Translations under genes and position numbers: made by a program
The notes under the pieces: generated by a model
Seen by the model: the letters and a program-made list of their open reading frames with translations, nothing else
Told to the model about the DNA's origin: nothing
The model's database searches: none
Assembly (NCBI GenBank): GCA_934234035.1
Contig: CAKQHH010000008.1
Coordinates: forward strand, 1-64,000
Source of the DNA: an uncultured Clostridia bacterium
GTDB taxonomy: Bacteria; Bacillota; Clostridia; Peptostreptococcales; Anaerovoracaceae
Length of the DNA: 64,000 nucleotides
Direction: 5' to 3'
In this document: positions 45,785 to 54,522 of the stretch, one piece after another
Layout: each line of letters opens with the position of its first letter
Numbering within the stretch: the stretch's first letter is position 1

Positions 45785-46801
45785 CTAGAATTCCAGTCCC
45801 GGAATCGCATCCAGATCCGGACCGGCAAATTCTCCTTTCTTCATTTTGTAGTAAGCAGAGCACGCAATCATCACGCCGTTATCCGTGCAGTACAGCGGCC
45901 GCGGCTGCATGATTTGAATTCCGTATTTCGCGCCTTCTTCCCGAATCATCTCCCGAAGGCGCGAGTTGGAGGCCACGCCGCCGGCCATAACGATTCGATC
46001 CTGCCCGAATTCCCGGGCTGCGGATATCGCTTTGTTCACGATGACTTCCACCACCGCTTCCTGAAAGCTGGCTGCCATGTCCGCCACATTGATTTCTTTT
46101 CCCGCCTGTCTGCAGGAATTGATGTGATTCAGGGCCGCCGTTTTGAGTCCGCTGAAGCTGAAGTCATAGCTTCCCGGCTCCAGGTACACCCGCTTGAATT
46201 CGATGGCATGGGGGTCTCCCTCCTTCGCGGCACGGTCTACCTTCGGTCCGCCGGGATATCCCAGCCCGATGACCCGGGCCACCTTGTCAAAGGCTTCTCC
46301 CGCCGCATCATCTCGGGTTTCTCCCAGGGTTTCGCATTGATTGTAATCCTTTACAAAAACAATATTCGTATGGCCTCCGGACACCACCAATCCCATAAAA
46401 GGCGGCTCCAGTTCCGGATATTCCACGTAATTGGCTGCAATATGTCCATGCATGTGATTCACCGCCACCAGCGGAATATCCTTGGCAAAGGATATCGCTT
46501 TAGCGGCCGCTACGCCCACCAGCAGTGCACCCACCAAGCCCGGACCGTAGGTAACGCCGATCAAATCCACGTCATCGATGGTAATCTGCGCTTCCTCCAA
46601 TGCCTGGGACAGCACCCCGTTAATATTCTCCAGGTGCCGCCTGGAGGCAATTTCCGGGACTACCCCGCCAAAGGCGGTGTGAATATCAATCTGGGATGAA
46701 ATCACATTGGCCAATACTTCCCGGCCGTCGGCAACAATGCCGATTGCGGTTTCATCGCAGCTGGATTCAATTCCAAGGGTGATATGTTTTCCATTCTTCA
46801 T
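45785..46801 (-). CDS. tsaD: tRNA t6A synthase subunit TsaD
   Basis: 338 residues. TsaD transfers the threonylcarbamoyl group to A37 of ANN-decoding tRNAs. N-terminal LGIESSCDETAIGIV, the metal-binding HMHGHIAANY and the C-terminal MAGGVASNSRLREMI are characteristic of the ASKHA-fold family. It follows rimI by 16 bases in the cluster with tsaB and tsaE; tsaC is not in the window. Confidence 0.98.
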   Translation of the reverse strand: MKNGKHITLGIESSCDETAIGIVADGREVLANVISSQIDIHTAFGGVVPEIASRRHLENINGVLSQALEEAQITIDDVDLIGVTYGPGLVGALLVGVAAAKAISFAKDIPLVAVNHMHGHIAANYVEYPELEPPFMGLVVSGGHTNIVFVKDYNQCETLGETRDDAAGEAFDKVARVIGLGYPGGPKVDRAAKEGDPHAIEFKRVYLEPGSYDFSFSGLKTAALNHINSCRQAGKEINVADMAASFQEAVVEVIVNKAISAAREFGQDRIVMAGGVASNSRLREMIREEGAKYGIQIMQPRPLYCTDNGVMIACSAYYKMKKGEFAGPDLDAIPGLEF

Positions 46802-46817
46802 AACATCATCTCATTCT

Positions 46818-47285
46818 CTATTTTAAAATTTTGCGCATCAGCAATGCGTCTTCTCCGTTATCGATATAGTACTTCTCCCGGCGTCCGATAACCTCAAAAC
46901 CCAGCTTTTCATAGAGGTGAATCGCCGGTGCGTTGGATTCCCGAACTTCCAAGCTGAATTCTTCGTTATCATCCTGCGCCAGCCATCGTATCATGTAATC
47001 CATCATCTTCCGGCCGATGCCCCGGCCTCGGTATTCCGGCGACACAGCGATGTTGTTCAGCTGCCCTTCTCCGGCAATCTGCCACACATCCATGTATCCG
47101 GCAAAACTTCCGTTCCATTCCGCCACGATAACCGTGGCCAATTTGTTTTCCTCCACATCGTGACGAATGGACTCCAAACTCCAGGGGATGGGAAAGGTAA
47201 TCTCTTCCAGATAAGCGATATCGGAAATATCTTCCGAAGCCGCCGGACGAATCAATAACGGTATTTCTTTTCGCGTATTATCCAT
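46818..47285 (-). CDS. rimI: Ribosomal protein S18-alanine N-acetyltransferase
   Basis: 155 residues, GNAT fold. The acetyl-CoA-binding motif reads VSPEYRGRGIGRKMM, preceded by LNNIAV and followed by LEVRESNAPAIHLYEKLGF, the RimI pattern. The role on ribosomal S18 is by family and by its usual place between tsaB and tsaD. It overlaps tsaB by 8 bases. Confidence 0.92.
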   Translation of the reverse strand: MDNTRKEIPLLIRPAASEDISDIAYLEEITFPIPWSLESIRHDVEENKLATVIVAEWNGSFAGYMDVWQIAGEGQLNNIAVSPEYRGRGIGRKMMDYMIRWLAQDDNEEFSLEVRESNAPAIHLYEKLGFEVIGRREKYYIDNGEDALLMRKILK

Positions 47286-48009
47286 GAATTTTACTGCTCA
47301 GTGTGCCCGATTCCAGCCGCATCTCGGCTTCGCTTTTGCGCATGTAGTTCGGCAGCAGTTTCTCGTAGGAAACCGTCTCCCCGGATTGTACCCGGCGAAG
47401 TGCTGCCTGCGCTGCACTTCTTCCGTCCTGATATCGAACCGATTCCGGTGCGAAGGCATATTGTTCCTCCGAGAGCTCCGTGGAAATAATGTCCTTATAG
47501 GCATCGATTCCGTCGCCGGTGAAGAACACCGTTCCCTCCAGCTTCCGGATTTCTGACAGAAGATCTTCAATCATGTACTGCTTCTCCGGAAGAACGGACT
47601 CCAATCCGTCCGCCGTGACCTTCCACAATCCGGCGTAGGTCTGGTGTCTCCGGGCGTTGATGATCGGGCAGATGTATTTCTCCCCGCTGCTGTTCTCCAT
47701 TCCCTGATATGCCATGGCTTCCAAAGTGGACACCGAGACGCAGGGAAGATCCAGAACTTGTCCCAAAGTTCGGGCCGTCGTCACGCCAATCCGGATTCCC
47801 GTAAAGGATCCCGGACCCACGGATGCCCCGATATGCGTCAAATCTGTTTTTTCAATGCCGGCGTTCCGAAGGCATTCTTCCGTCAGCGTGATAATATCCT
47901 TCAGGTGATTCATCACATCGGAAGAAGCGGCCGCGCAGCAGTTTCCGTCTTGATCGATTACTGCGGCCGATCCGTATTTACCGGTAGTCTCAAGTGCTAG
48001 AATATGCAT
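47278..48009 (-). CDS. tsaB: tRNA t6A complex subunit TsaB
   Basis: 243 residues. TsaB is the TsaD paralogue that dimerises with it in the t6A complex. The N-terminus ILALETTGKYGSAAVI and the ASVGPGSFTGIRIG motif are diagnostic. Start overlaps tsaE by 13 bases and the end overlaps rimI, so the cluster is translationally coupled. Confidence 0.95.
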   Translation of the reverse strand: MHILALETTGKYGSAAVIDQDGNCCAAASSDVMNHLKDIITLTEECLRNAGIEKTDLTHIGASVGPGSFTGIRIGVTTARTLGQVLDLPCVSVSTLEAMAYQGMENSSGEKYICPIINARRHQTYAGLWKVTADGLESVLPEKQYMIEDLLSEIRKLEGTVFFTGDGIDAYKDIISTELSEEQYAFAPESVRYQDGRSAAQAALRRVQSGETVSYEKLLPNYMRKSEAEMRLESGTLSSKIHG

Positions 48010-48485
48010 TGATAAATTCGCTCTCCTTCATTCTCTCCATAGCGGATTCGAATCAACAGGGACTCCTCCGGCAGGACATCTTCCACGATGTCCGACCATT
48101 CCACAATGCTGATTCCGTCTCCGTAAAAATAGTCTTCCACCCCGATGTCCAGGAGTTCGTCCCCGGAGCCCAGGCGGTACGCATCGAAGTGGAACAGGGG
48201 AATCCGGCCGCTTCGATGTTCTTTTACAATGTTAAAAGTCGGGCTGCTGATATTCTCGTGAATGCCCAGCCCTTCCGCTATGTACTTCGTCAGAGTGGTT
48301 TTTCCGGTTCCCAGGTCTCCCTCCAGCGCCAGAACATCCCCCGGCTTCAGGTACGATGAAAGCTCGAGGCCGAAATCCCGGGTCTCGAGCTCATTGTGAA
48401 CCGTCCAGTTGAAATTTTTCTTCTCTTCTAATTTCTTCCTGATTTCTTCTCTCATAGATTGCTTTAAGCTTCCGTTTCCATACAA
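47997..48485 (-). CDS. tsaE: tRNA t6A complex ATPase TsaE
   Basis: About 152-162 residues. TsaE is the ATPase that drives turnover of the TsaBD complex. The Walker A loop is LEGDLGTGKTTLTKYI, followed by SSPTFNIV and FHFDAYRLG, typical of the family. The start is uncertain: a TTG at 48485 inside the pepV end, or the ATG at 48455; neither has an ideal ribosome-binding site, suggesting coupling to pepV translation. Confidence 0.94.
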   Translation of the reverse strand: MYGNGSLKQSMREEIRKKLEEKKNFNWTVHNELETRDFGLELSSYLKPGDVLALEGDLGTGKTTLTKYIAEGLGIHENISSPTFNIVKEHRSGRIPLFHFDAYRLGSGDELLDIGVEDYFYGDGISIVEWSDIVEDVLPEESLLIRIRYGENEGERIYQCIF

Positions 48486-49906
48486 AGTTTTTCCATCATG
48501 GCCGTGTAAATTCGCGTCATCTTCATCAGTGCCTCGATGCTGAGTCGCTCATCCGGCTGATGCATCCGGTCTTCTTCTCCCGGGAACAGCGCACCGAACG
48601 CAACCATCCGCCGGAACACTTTGGCGTAAGTGCCGCCTCGATCCACGAACGGTTTGTTCTCGTCGTCGCCGGTTTCCTCCACGTATACGGAACACAGGGT
48701 CTGAATAAACGGATCGTCCACAGGTACGTAAGCCGGCTTGTCGTCTCCCTTCTTAATCAGTCCGATATTCGTTCCTTCCAGAGTTTTCTCTACCCCTTCG
48801 TAAACGTTCTCTGAGGTATAGCTGATCGGATAGCGAACATTCAATGTGACGGTGGCCACATCATTGCTCAGTTCCATCATTCCCACGTTGCAAATCAGTT
48901 TGCCGGATGGTTCATCTTGGAACGCACATTCCATATTCTCTCCGTGCAAATTGAATCCGATGTGCTCATTATAATAGCGAATCCATTCGGTGACTTCATC
49001 GCTGACGAAATCCAATCTTCCCAAGAAGGCCATCAGAATGCTGATGGCGTTCAAACCCTTGTGGGGATCGGCACCGTGAGCGCTGATTCCGGTGGCTTCA
49101 ATGGCCAGCGAAGTTCCTACCTTTCGGGTTTTCAGATTGTATCCGGTTTCCTCCGCGAAGACTTCTGCCTTTTCGCGAATCGTGTCGTATTCCCCATTGT
49201 CTCCCGATGCCACCACCGCCTTTGCGGTTCGCGGAACGATATTCGGGGCAAGGCCGGCATTTATTTTCGACAGAACCAGACCTTCTTTCGGGGAATACTT
49301 CTTCATCCGAGATGCCAGTTGAAACTTCATATTTCCCATCTCTCCGTTGGTCAGCGGAAACTCTCCGTCCGGAGTAATGCCGTAATCCGGCATCCGATCC
49401 TTTTCCAGATAGTAGTGCACGCTGTCCCGTCCGGTTTCCTCATCTAGGCCCAGAATCAAACGAATGGTATCAGCCGGGCGATATCCCGCTTCTTTGAGGG
49501 CTTTCATTCCGTATAAGCAGGCGATAACCGGTCCCTTGTCGTCCAAAGTACCGCGGCCGAGCATCCAACCATCGGCGATTTCTGCGGCATAAGGATCGAA
49601 GGTCCAACCATCCCCCTCCGGAACGATGTCCAGATGGCCGGCAATACCGAAAATCTTGGCATCCGGGTTCTCGGATTTCCATTCAATATGACCGCAGTAG
49701 TGGTCCCAGTCCTTTACCTCGAAGCCCAGTTCCTTCCCAAGCTTCAAGGTGTATTGATATGCTTCTTCCACGCCGGCGCCGAATGGATATATTTCGCCCT
49801 CGGGACTCCGGCAAGACTCGGTCTGGACGCTGCGAATGCGAACCAGTTCCTGAAGCTTTTCCAGCATCTCCGCTTTATTCTTCTCAAGTATTTCCTTATA
49901 AACCAT
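48464..49906 (-). CDS. pepV: M20 dipeptidase PepV (Sapep type)
   Basis: 480 residues. PepV/Sapep enzymes are cytosolic metal-dependent dipeptidases with broad specificity. Metal-site motifs are AGHLDIVPEGD, GRGTLDDKGPVIA and LGLDEETGRDS, and the lid domain follows from about 185. The C-terminal FVDRGGTYAKVF holds the last metal-site region. It adds to PepT and the two PepD-type peptidases. Confidence 0.93.
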   Translation of the reverse strand: MVYKEILEKNKAEMLEKLQELVRIRSVQTESCRSPEGEIYPFGAGVEEAYQYTLKLGKELGFEVKDWDHYCGHIEWKSENPDAKIFGIAGHLDIVPEGDGWTFDPYAAEIADGWMLGRGTLDDKGPVIACLYGMKALKEAGYRPADTIRLILGLDEETGRDSVHYYLEKDRMPDYGITPDGEFPLTNGEMGNMKFQLASRMKKYSPKEGLVLSKINAGLAPNIVPRTAKAVVASGDNGEYDTIREKAEVFAEETGYNLKTRKVGTSLAIEATGISAHGADPHKGLNAISILMAFLGRLDFVSDEVTEWIRYYNEHIGFNLHGENMECAFQDEPSGKLICNVGMMELSNDVATVTLNVRYPISYTSENVYEGVEKTLEGTNIGLIKKGDDKPAYVPVDDPFIQTLCSVYVEETGDDENKPFVDRGGTYAKVFRRMVAFGALFPGEEDRMHQPDERLSIEALMKMTRIYTAMMEKLCMETEA

Positions 49907-49931
49907 AATTCCTCATTTCATTGACTTCTAA

Positions 49932-51188
49932 TTAATGTTCGATTTTCTTCATGCTGTCTGCCTTCGTTTTCGATTTCGTTACGTATGCGGAAACCAGTTT
50001 TCCGTCTCGTACGGTAGAAATATTTACCCGGCGCACCGGATTTCCATCCTGATCGAAGTTAAACACACCGGTAGCGCAGCGCAGGTCCTTCGTGTCAGCC
50101 AAAGCATCTCGAATATCCGTCGGTTTCAAGCTTCGAGCGTTGTTAATTGCATTGATGGTAAGCATATACGCATCATACCCCAGCACCGTATTCTGGGTTG
50201 GAACATCCCGTTGTCCGTACCGATTCGCATATTTCACCAGGAACCGCTGGGTTTCTGCGGTAAACCCCGTCTCCGCGGTACCGCCGGAATTCAGTACGTT
50301 ATCCGATGTAAAAGAAATCTTAATGTCCGGATGTTTCTCTTTCATCTTCAGAAAATCTTCCGTCAGCCACTCCTGATTTCCCAGGAATCGAATATTCGTC
50401 ATATTTCTTTTTTCGATTTGCTGATACAGAAGATCTGCCTTCTCCAGCCCAATCGGTGAGAATACCACTTCTGCCCCGGATTCCTGAATCTGCTTTGCCA
50501 GTTTCGTCATATTGAACTCGTCCATTCCGATGGATTCATCCAGTACCACCTCCGGTCTGGACTTCTTTCCCTCTTTCCGAAGGCGAGCCTTAAATGCCGA
50601 CCGCATCTTCTCCTGGGTACTGTCATTCTGAATGGTAATGATAGCAACCTTTTTGGCGGAAAGCTCTTTGATGGTGTATTCCGCCAGACCGGTTCCTCTC
50701 TGGTCATATGTAATGCAGGCACGGAACGCATACGGATTGTTTTCCGTAATCAGCGGGTTGCTGGCCGAAGGGGTAATCATCGGAATTTTCGCTTTCTTCG
50801 CTTCTTCCGCGGCAATCATGGAATTCGCTTCTTCCGCACTCCCGATAATTGCTACCGGATTCAGCTTGATTAAACTCTGAATCGCCGCCTTCGCCGTATT
50901 GGTGTCGGATTCGGTATCAATCCGGACCAGTTCCACCCGCACGCCTTTTACATTGCTGTACATGCTGTGGGCCAGCTGAATTCCCTTGATTTCCTCTTTA
51001 CCGACTTTCTTATATTGTCCGCTTTCCGGTTCAAATACGCCAACATAGATGACGTTGGAATCCTCCGTCTCCTTATCGATGAATGTCCGGCGAAAATTAT
51101 CATAACTGGTACAACCGGACAGCATCAGCACTGCCGTAAATGTAAGCATGAGACAGATTGTTTTTATAACTGTTCTGCTAATTTTCAA
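49932..51188 (-). CDS. Branched-chain amino acid-type substrate-binding lipoprotein
   Basis: 418 residues. A signal peptide with lipobox LSGC places the lipid-anchored Cys at residue 26. The mature part has the type I periplasmic-binding fold of LivJ-like proteins: YVGVFEPESGQYKKVG, VAIIGSAEEANSMIAAEEAK, ITPSASNPLIT and IITIQNDSTQEKMRSAFKAR. It should bind an amino acid or similar ligand outside the membrane. No permease or ATPase genes are next to it, so its transporter is elsewhere or it serves as a sensor. It overlaps dusB by 11 bases. Confidence 0.85.
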   Translation of the reverse strand: MKISRTVIKTICLMLTFTAVLMLSGCTSYDNFRRTFIDKETEDSNVIYVGVFEPESGQYKKVGKEEIKGIQLAHSMYSNVKGVRVELVRIDTESDTNTAKAAIQSLIKLNPVAIIGSAEEANSMIAAEEAKKAKIPMITPSASNPLITENNPYAFRACITYDQRGTGLAEYTIKELSAKKVAIITIQNDSTQEKMRSAFKARLRKEGKKSRPEVVLDESIGMDEFNMTKLAKQIQESGAEVVFSPIGLEKADLLYQQIEKRNMTNIRFLGNQEWLTEDFLKMKEKHPDIKISFTSDNVLNSGGTAETGFTAETQRFLVKYANRYGQRDVPTQNTVLGYDAYMLTINAINNARSLKPTDIRDALADTKDLRCATGVFNFDQDGNPVRRVNISTVRDGKLVSAYVTKSKTKADSMKKIEH

Positions 51189-52131
51189 GTCTTAGTACCT
51201 CTTTCAATTCTTCCCCATCTGTAATGTCGTTCACGCGGCCGCGCAGCTTTGCCGCACCGGGATAGCCTTTCGTATACCAGCCCACGTGCTTTCTCATCTC
51301 CCGCACCGCAGAATATTCACCCTTCAGGGTCACCAAACCTTCGTAGTGGCGAATCATCATTTCCGATCGTTCTTTCCAAGTGGGAGCCGTATAAGGCTCT
51401 CCGTTATATGCCGCGAGAAGGTCCTTGAAAATCCATGGATTTCCTAAAGCTCCTCGCGCAATCATCACGCCGTCACAACCGGTTTCCTTCATCATCCGGA
51501 GCGCGTCTTCGCCACAGTTCACATCTCCGTTTCCGATTACCGGTATCGTCACGTTCTCTTTCACCCGGCGAATAATGCTCCAATCCGCCGTGCCCTGATA
51601 ATACTGTTCCCGAGTTCGCCCATGAACGGTGACTGCTGCTGCGCCGGCCGCCTCCGCCGCCTTTGCGCATTCTACCGCATTCACCGACTCATCGTCGAAT
51701 CCTTTTCGCATCTTTACCGTCACCGGCTTGTCGCTGTTCTTCACCGCCGCAGTCACAATATCGTATATCCGATCCGGATTCCGCATCAGTGCCGCTCCGT
51801 CTCCGTTCCGTACAACCTTTGGTACCGGACATCCCATGTTGATATCCAAAAAACAGTTCAAGCCGGAATTCAGCATCCGGGCTGCTTCACCGATAATGTC
51901 CGGTTCGCTGCCGAATATCTGAACTCCGGTCGGTCCGGCATTTTCCGGAATGTACAAGAGTTTCGGTGTTTTTCGGTCTCCGTAATACAAGCCCTTTGCG
52001 CTGACCATCTCCGTATAGGTCAGCGCCGCACCCTGCTCTTCGCACAGGGAACGCATCACCGCATCGGTGATGCCCGCAAGGGGAGCCAGCATAAAGGGAT
52101 TTCGGAGTTCAATTCCACCAATATTCAACAT
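51178..52131 (-). CDS. dusB: tRNA-dihydrouridine synthase
   Basis: 317 residues. Dus enzymes reduce specific uridines in the tRNA D-loop with FMN and NADPH. Family motifs are LAPLAGITDAVMRSLCEEQG, the catalytic DINMGCPVPKVV with its Cys, VTVHGRTREQYYQG, and VIGNGDVN. It lies between coaX (3-base gap) and the binding lipoprotein gene. Confidence 0.95.
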   Translation of the reverse strand: MLNIGGIELRNPFMLAPLAGITDAVMRSLCEEQGAALTYTEMVSAKGLYYGDRKTPKLLYIPENAGPTGVQIFGSEPDIIGEAARMLNSGLNCFLDINMGCPVPKVVRNGDGAALMRNPDRIYDIVTAAVKNSDKPVTVKMRKGFDDESVNAVECAKAAEAAGAAAVTVHGRTREQYYQGTADWSIIRRVKENVTIPVIGNGDVNCGEDALRMMKETGCDGVMIARGALGNPWIFKDLLAAYNGEPYTAPTWKERSEMMIRHYEGLVTLKGEYSAVREMRKHVGWYTKGYPGAAKLRGRVNDITDGEELKEVLRLEN

Positions 52132-52134
52132 ATT

Positions 52135-52935
52135 CTATTTCTTTCTTACTGCTTTATTCTTCTCGTAAACCTCAACGAGACCATCCAGTGTCAATCGCCG
52201 ATCGATTACATCGATACAGGAGACCCCGCTGTCCACCATGGTCGCCATACCGCCGGTAGCGATGACCTTGATGTCCTCGTATTTTTTTCCGTAATCCGAC
52301 ACCAGTTCCTTCTTCATACCCTCGATGATTCGTTCTGCCAGACCCATCTGACCGAAAATCAGACCCGCCTGCATATTCTCAATGGTATTCTTGCAAATCA
52401 CCCGGTTCGGTGTTTCCAGATCCACATTCGGCAACTTCGCCGTGTGCTCAAAGAGCGCCGTCGCCGAGGTCTTAATTCCCGGCGCAATCGCACCGCCCAG
52501 GAACTCCGCATCCTCTGTTACCACGCAGAAGGTGGTCGCCGTTCCGAAGTCCACCACAATCAGCGGTCCGTCGTATTTCGCATGAGCGGCCACCGCATTC
52601 ACGATTCGGTCCGAACCGATCTGACGAGGGTCGTCGCACTTAATCTTTAAGCCGGTTTTAATTCCCGTCTCCACCACCAGCGGCGTGATGTTAAAATACT
52701 TCAGGCACATGTGCTGCAGCGTAAACAGCAGTGACGGCACCACCGTTGAGATAATAGCGTCGTCAATGTCCTTCGGACTGATTCCGTCATGGCGGAACAT
52801 CTGATCGATAATGACGCCGTACTCATCCGCGCTTCGCTTGTTGTCGGTAGCCATTCTCCAGCTGCCGATCATCTTTCGATTCTCAAAAACCCCCAGTACA
52901 ACATTTGTATTCCCAACATCCACTGTCAGAAGCAT
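52135..52935 (-). CDS. coaX: Type III pantothenate kinase
   Basis: 266 residues. CoaX phosphorylates pantothenate, the first step of coenzyme A synthesis. The N-terminal ATP site reads TVDVGNTNVVLGVF, and DFGTATTFCVV and GGAIAPGIKTSATALF are the diagnostic motifs of the ASKHA-fold type III enzyme. It begins 1 base after the PucR-type gene ends. Confidence 0.97.
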   Translation of the reverse strand: MLLTVDVGNTNVVLGVFENRKMIGSWRMATDNKRSADEYGVIIDQMFRHDGISPKDIDDAIISTVVPSLLFTLQHMCLKYFNITPLVVETGIKTGLKIKCDDPRQIGSDRIVNAVAAHAKYDGPLIVVDFGTATTFCVVTEDAEFLGGAIAPGIKTSATALFEHTAKLPNVDLETPNRVICKNTIENMQAGLIFGQMGLAERIIEGMKKELVSDYGKKYEDIKVIATGGMATMVDSGVSCIDVIDRRLTLDGLVEVYEKNKAVRKK

Positions 52936-52936
52936 C

Positions 52937-54508
52937 CTATTGATCCTCCAGTCTTCTCAATGCCAATGCCATCGTCAAACCCGGAATAATCCGGTTACCG
53001 GTCATTTCTGCGCCCAGAATCTCATTAATCCGCTTCAAACGATACTGTACCGTATTGTTATGAATGCTCATGAATTCTGCGGTCTTGTTGCTGTTCATGC
53101 TGGCGTCCAGCACAAAAGTCTCCAGGGTTTCCAGCAACAGTTTTCCTTTGTTGGAAGAAACTTCTCTGCTGAACGGTTCCAGCAGGTCCAGATACATCTT
53201 CTTCAGGCTGCTGCTCTGCAGGATGATATCCATGCAGTTGCAAACCATGGACATTTCGTATTTTGTAAAAACACGTTTGTATGGGAATACGGTTTCCACG
53301 TAGTTCCAGGTTTCGTTAATCAGCTTAAATCCTTCTACCGCATTGTCCAAATTCTCAATTCCGGTGGAATGGAAAATCCGAACATTCGGCTTTCCGGCTT
53401 TCAGCGCATCAAACATGTCCAGGCAGGCATTCTTCAGTGCCATCGGCTTCTCCTCGGAAGCGCTGACATAAATCAGACCGTAGAACTCGTTCTGCTCCAC
53501 CAGCGGGAGAATGCCCAGGTTGTATTTCATCTTATATTCATCGATGATATCGATGAAATCCGAATTATCGATTCCGTTGGCATAGAAGGAGCTGAGGAAA
53601 ATCTTATTCTTCATGTCCGCTTCATCTACCAGTGTATAGCAGAAGGACAAGTCGTTCCGAATTGCGGCCTTGATGAATTCGGCTCTGGAATCTCTCTCCG
53701 GAGTGTACTTCCACATTCCCATCGCCAGTTCAATCACTTCTGCAAGCTTCGTGATTTCTACGGCAGAATAGTTGTCATTGTCATCCACAATCATGAGGAT
53801 GTGCTTTTCGCCATTGATATCGATAATTCCCCAATAGGTAATTACATCCGAAATCTCCACCTGCGTGAATACAGACGAATGGGTGATATCCTTTCTCTTC
53901 GCCACGTTGATGGCATTCTCGATGGTCTCCTTGTGACGGGTTTCAATCGTGAGAATCGGATTGAACTCCAGCGTCATCAGAACCACCTGGTAGTCGTTGT
54001 GTACCGCTGCCTCTTTAAGTGCACTCTGGAAATTGCTGTGCTTTTCAAAGTTCAGCAGATGATAAATGGTATTGTTCAGCAGGTTATCGCTGTAGTTGTG
54101 TCCGTAGAGGATCTTATCCATCACCTGTTCGATAACCATAGCGTAAGTCAGCTCGCCCTCATCCGCGATGGTAATTACCAGCAGGCCACTCTCTTCCGCC
54201 GCTTTGATTACGCGGCTGTCCAGCGCACGAACACCGTGCTCGTTCAGGAATACCACCAGCGTGGCAATCTGTTTTCTGCCAAATCCGGAGATTACACGGC
54301 ACTGGGCCTCCACGTCATCCTTAATCTGCCAAAAATGAGTTAACACCATCTGTTCCGGCACGCCGTTTCGCTCCACGCCGGCTTCCAGATTATTTTCATC
54401 AAAAACCGATACCGAACGAACTCGCCGGTCGCTTTTTCTCATGCAAGATTCTACAGTACTGTTTCTAAACGCGTCTAACCTTAGACAATCCTCGACTGTA
54501 ATTTTCAT
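52937..54508 (-). CDS. PucR-type transcriptional regulator
   Basis: 523 residues. The N-terminal domain (about 1-120) resembles the PucR N-terminal module (MKITVEDCLRLDAFRNSTVE). A GGDEF-like/CdaR middle region follows, and the C-terminal HTH is clear: SMNSNKTAEFMSIHNNTVQY followed by RLKRINEILG. Such proteins regulate purine, amino acid or other nutrient genes. The effector is unknown; tight coupling to coaX is suggestive but not proof of a link to CoA supply. Confidence 0.87.
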   Translation of the reverse strand: MKITVEDCLRLDAFRNSTVESCMRKSDRRVRSVSVFDENNLEAGVERNGVPEQMVLTHFWQIKDDVEAQCRVISGFGRKQIATLVVFLNEHGVRALDSRVIKAAEESGLLVITIADEGELTYAMVIEQVMDKILYGHNYSDNLLNNTIYHLLNFEKHSNFQSALKEAAVHNDYQVVLMTLEFNPILTIETRHKETIENAINVAKRKDITHSSVFTQVEISDVITYWGIIDINGEKHILMIVDDNDNYSAVEITKLAEVIELAMGMWKYTPERDSRAEFIKAAIRNDLSFCYTLVDEADMKNKIFLSSFYANGIDNSDFIDIIDEYKMKYNLGILPLVEQNEFYGLIYVSASEEKPMALKNACLDMFDALKAGKPNVRIFHSTGIENLDNAVEGFKLINETWNYVETVFPYKRVFTKYEMSMVCNCMDIILQSSSLKKMYLDLLEPFSREVSSNKGKLLLETLETFVLDASMNSNKTAEFMSIHNNTVQYRLKRINEILGAEMTGNRIIPGLTMALALRRLEDQ

Positions 54509-54522
54509 CTTTTCACACCCCT

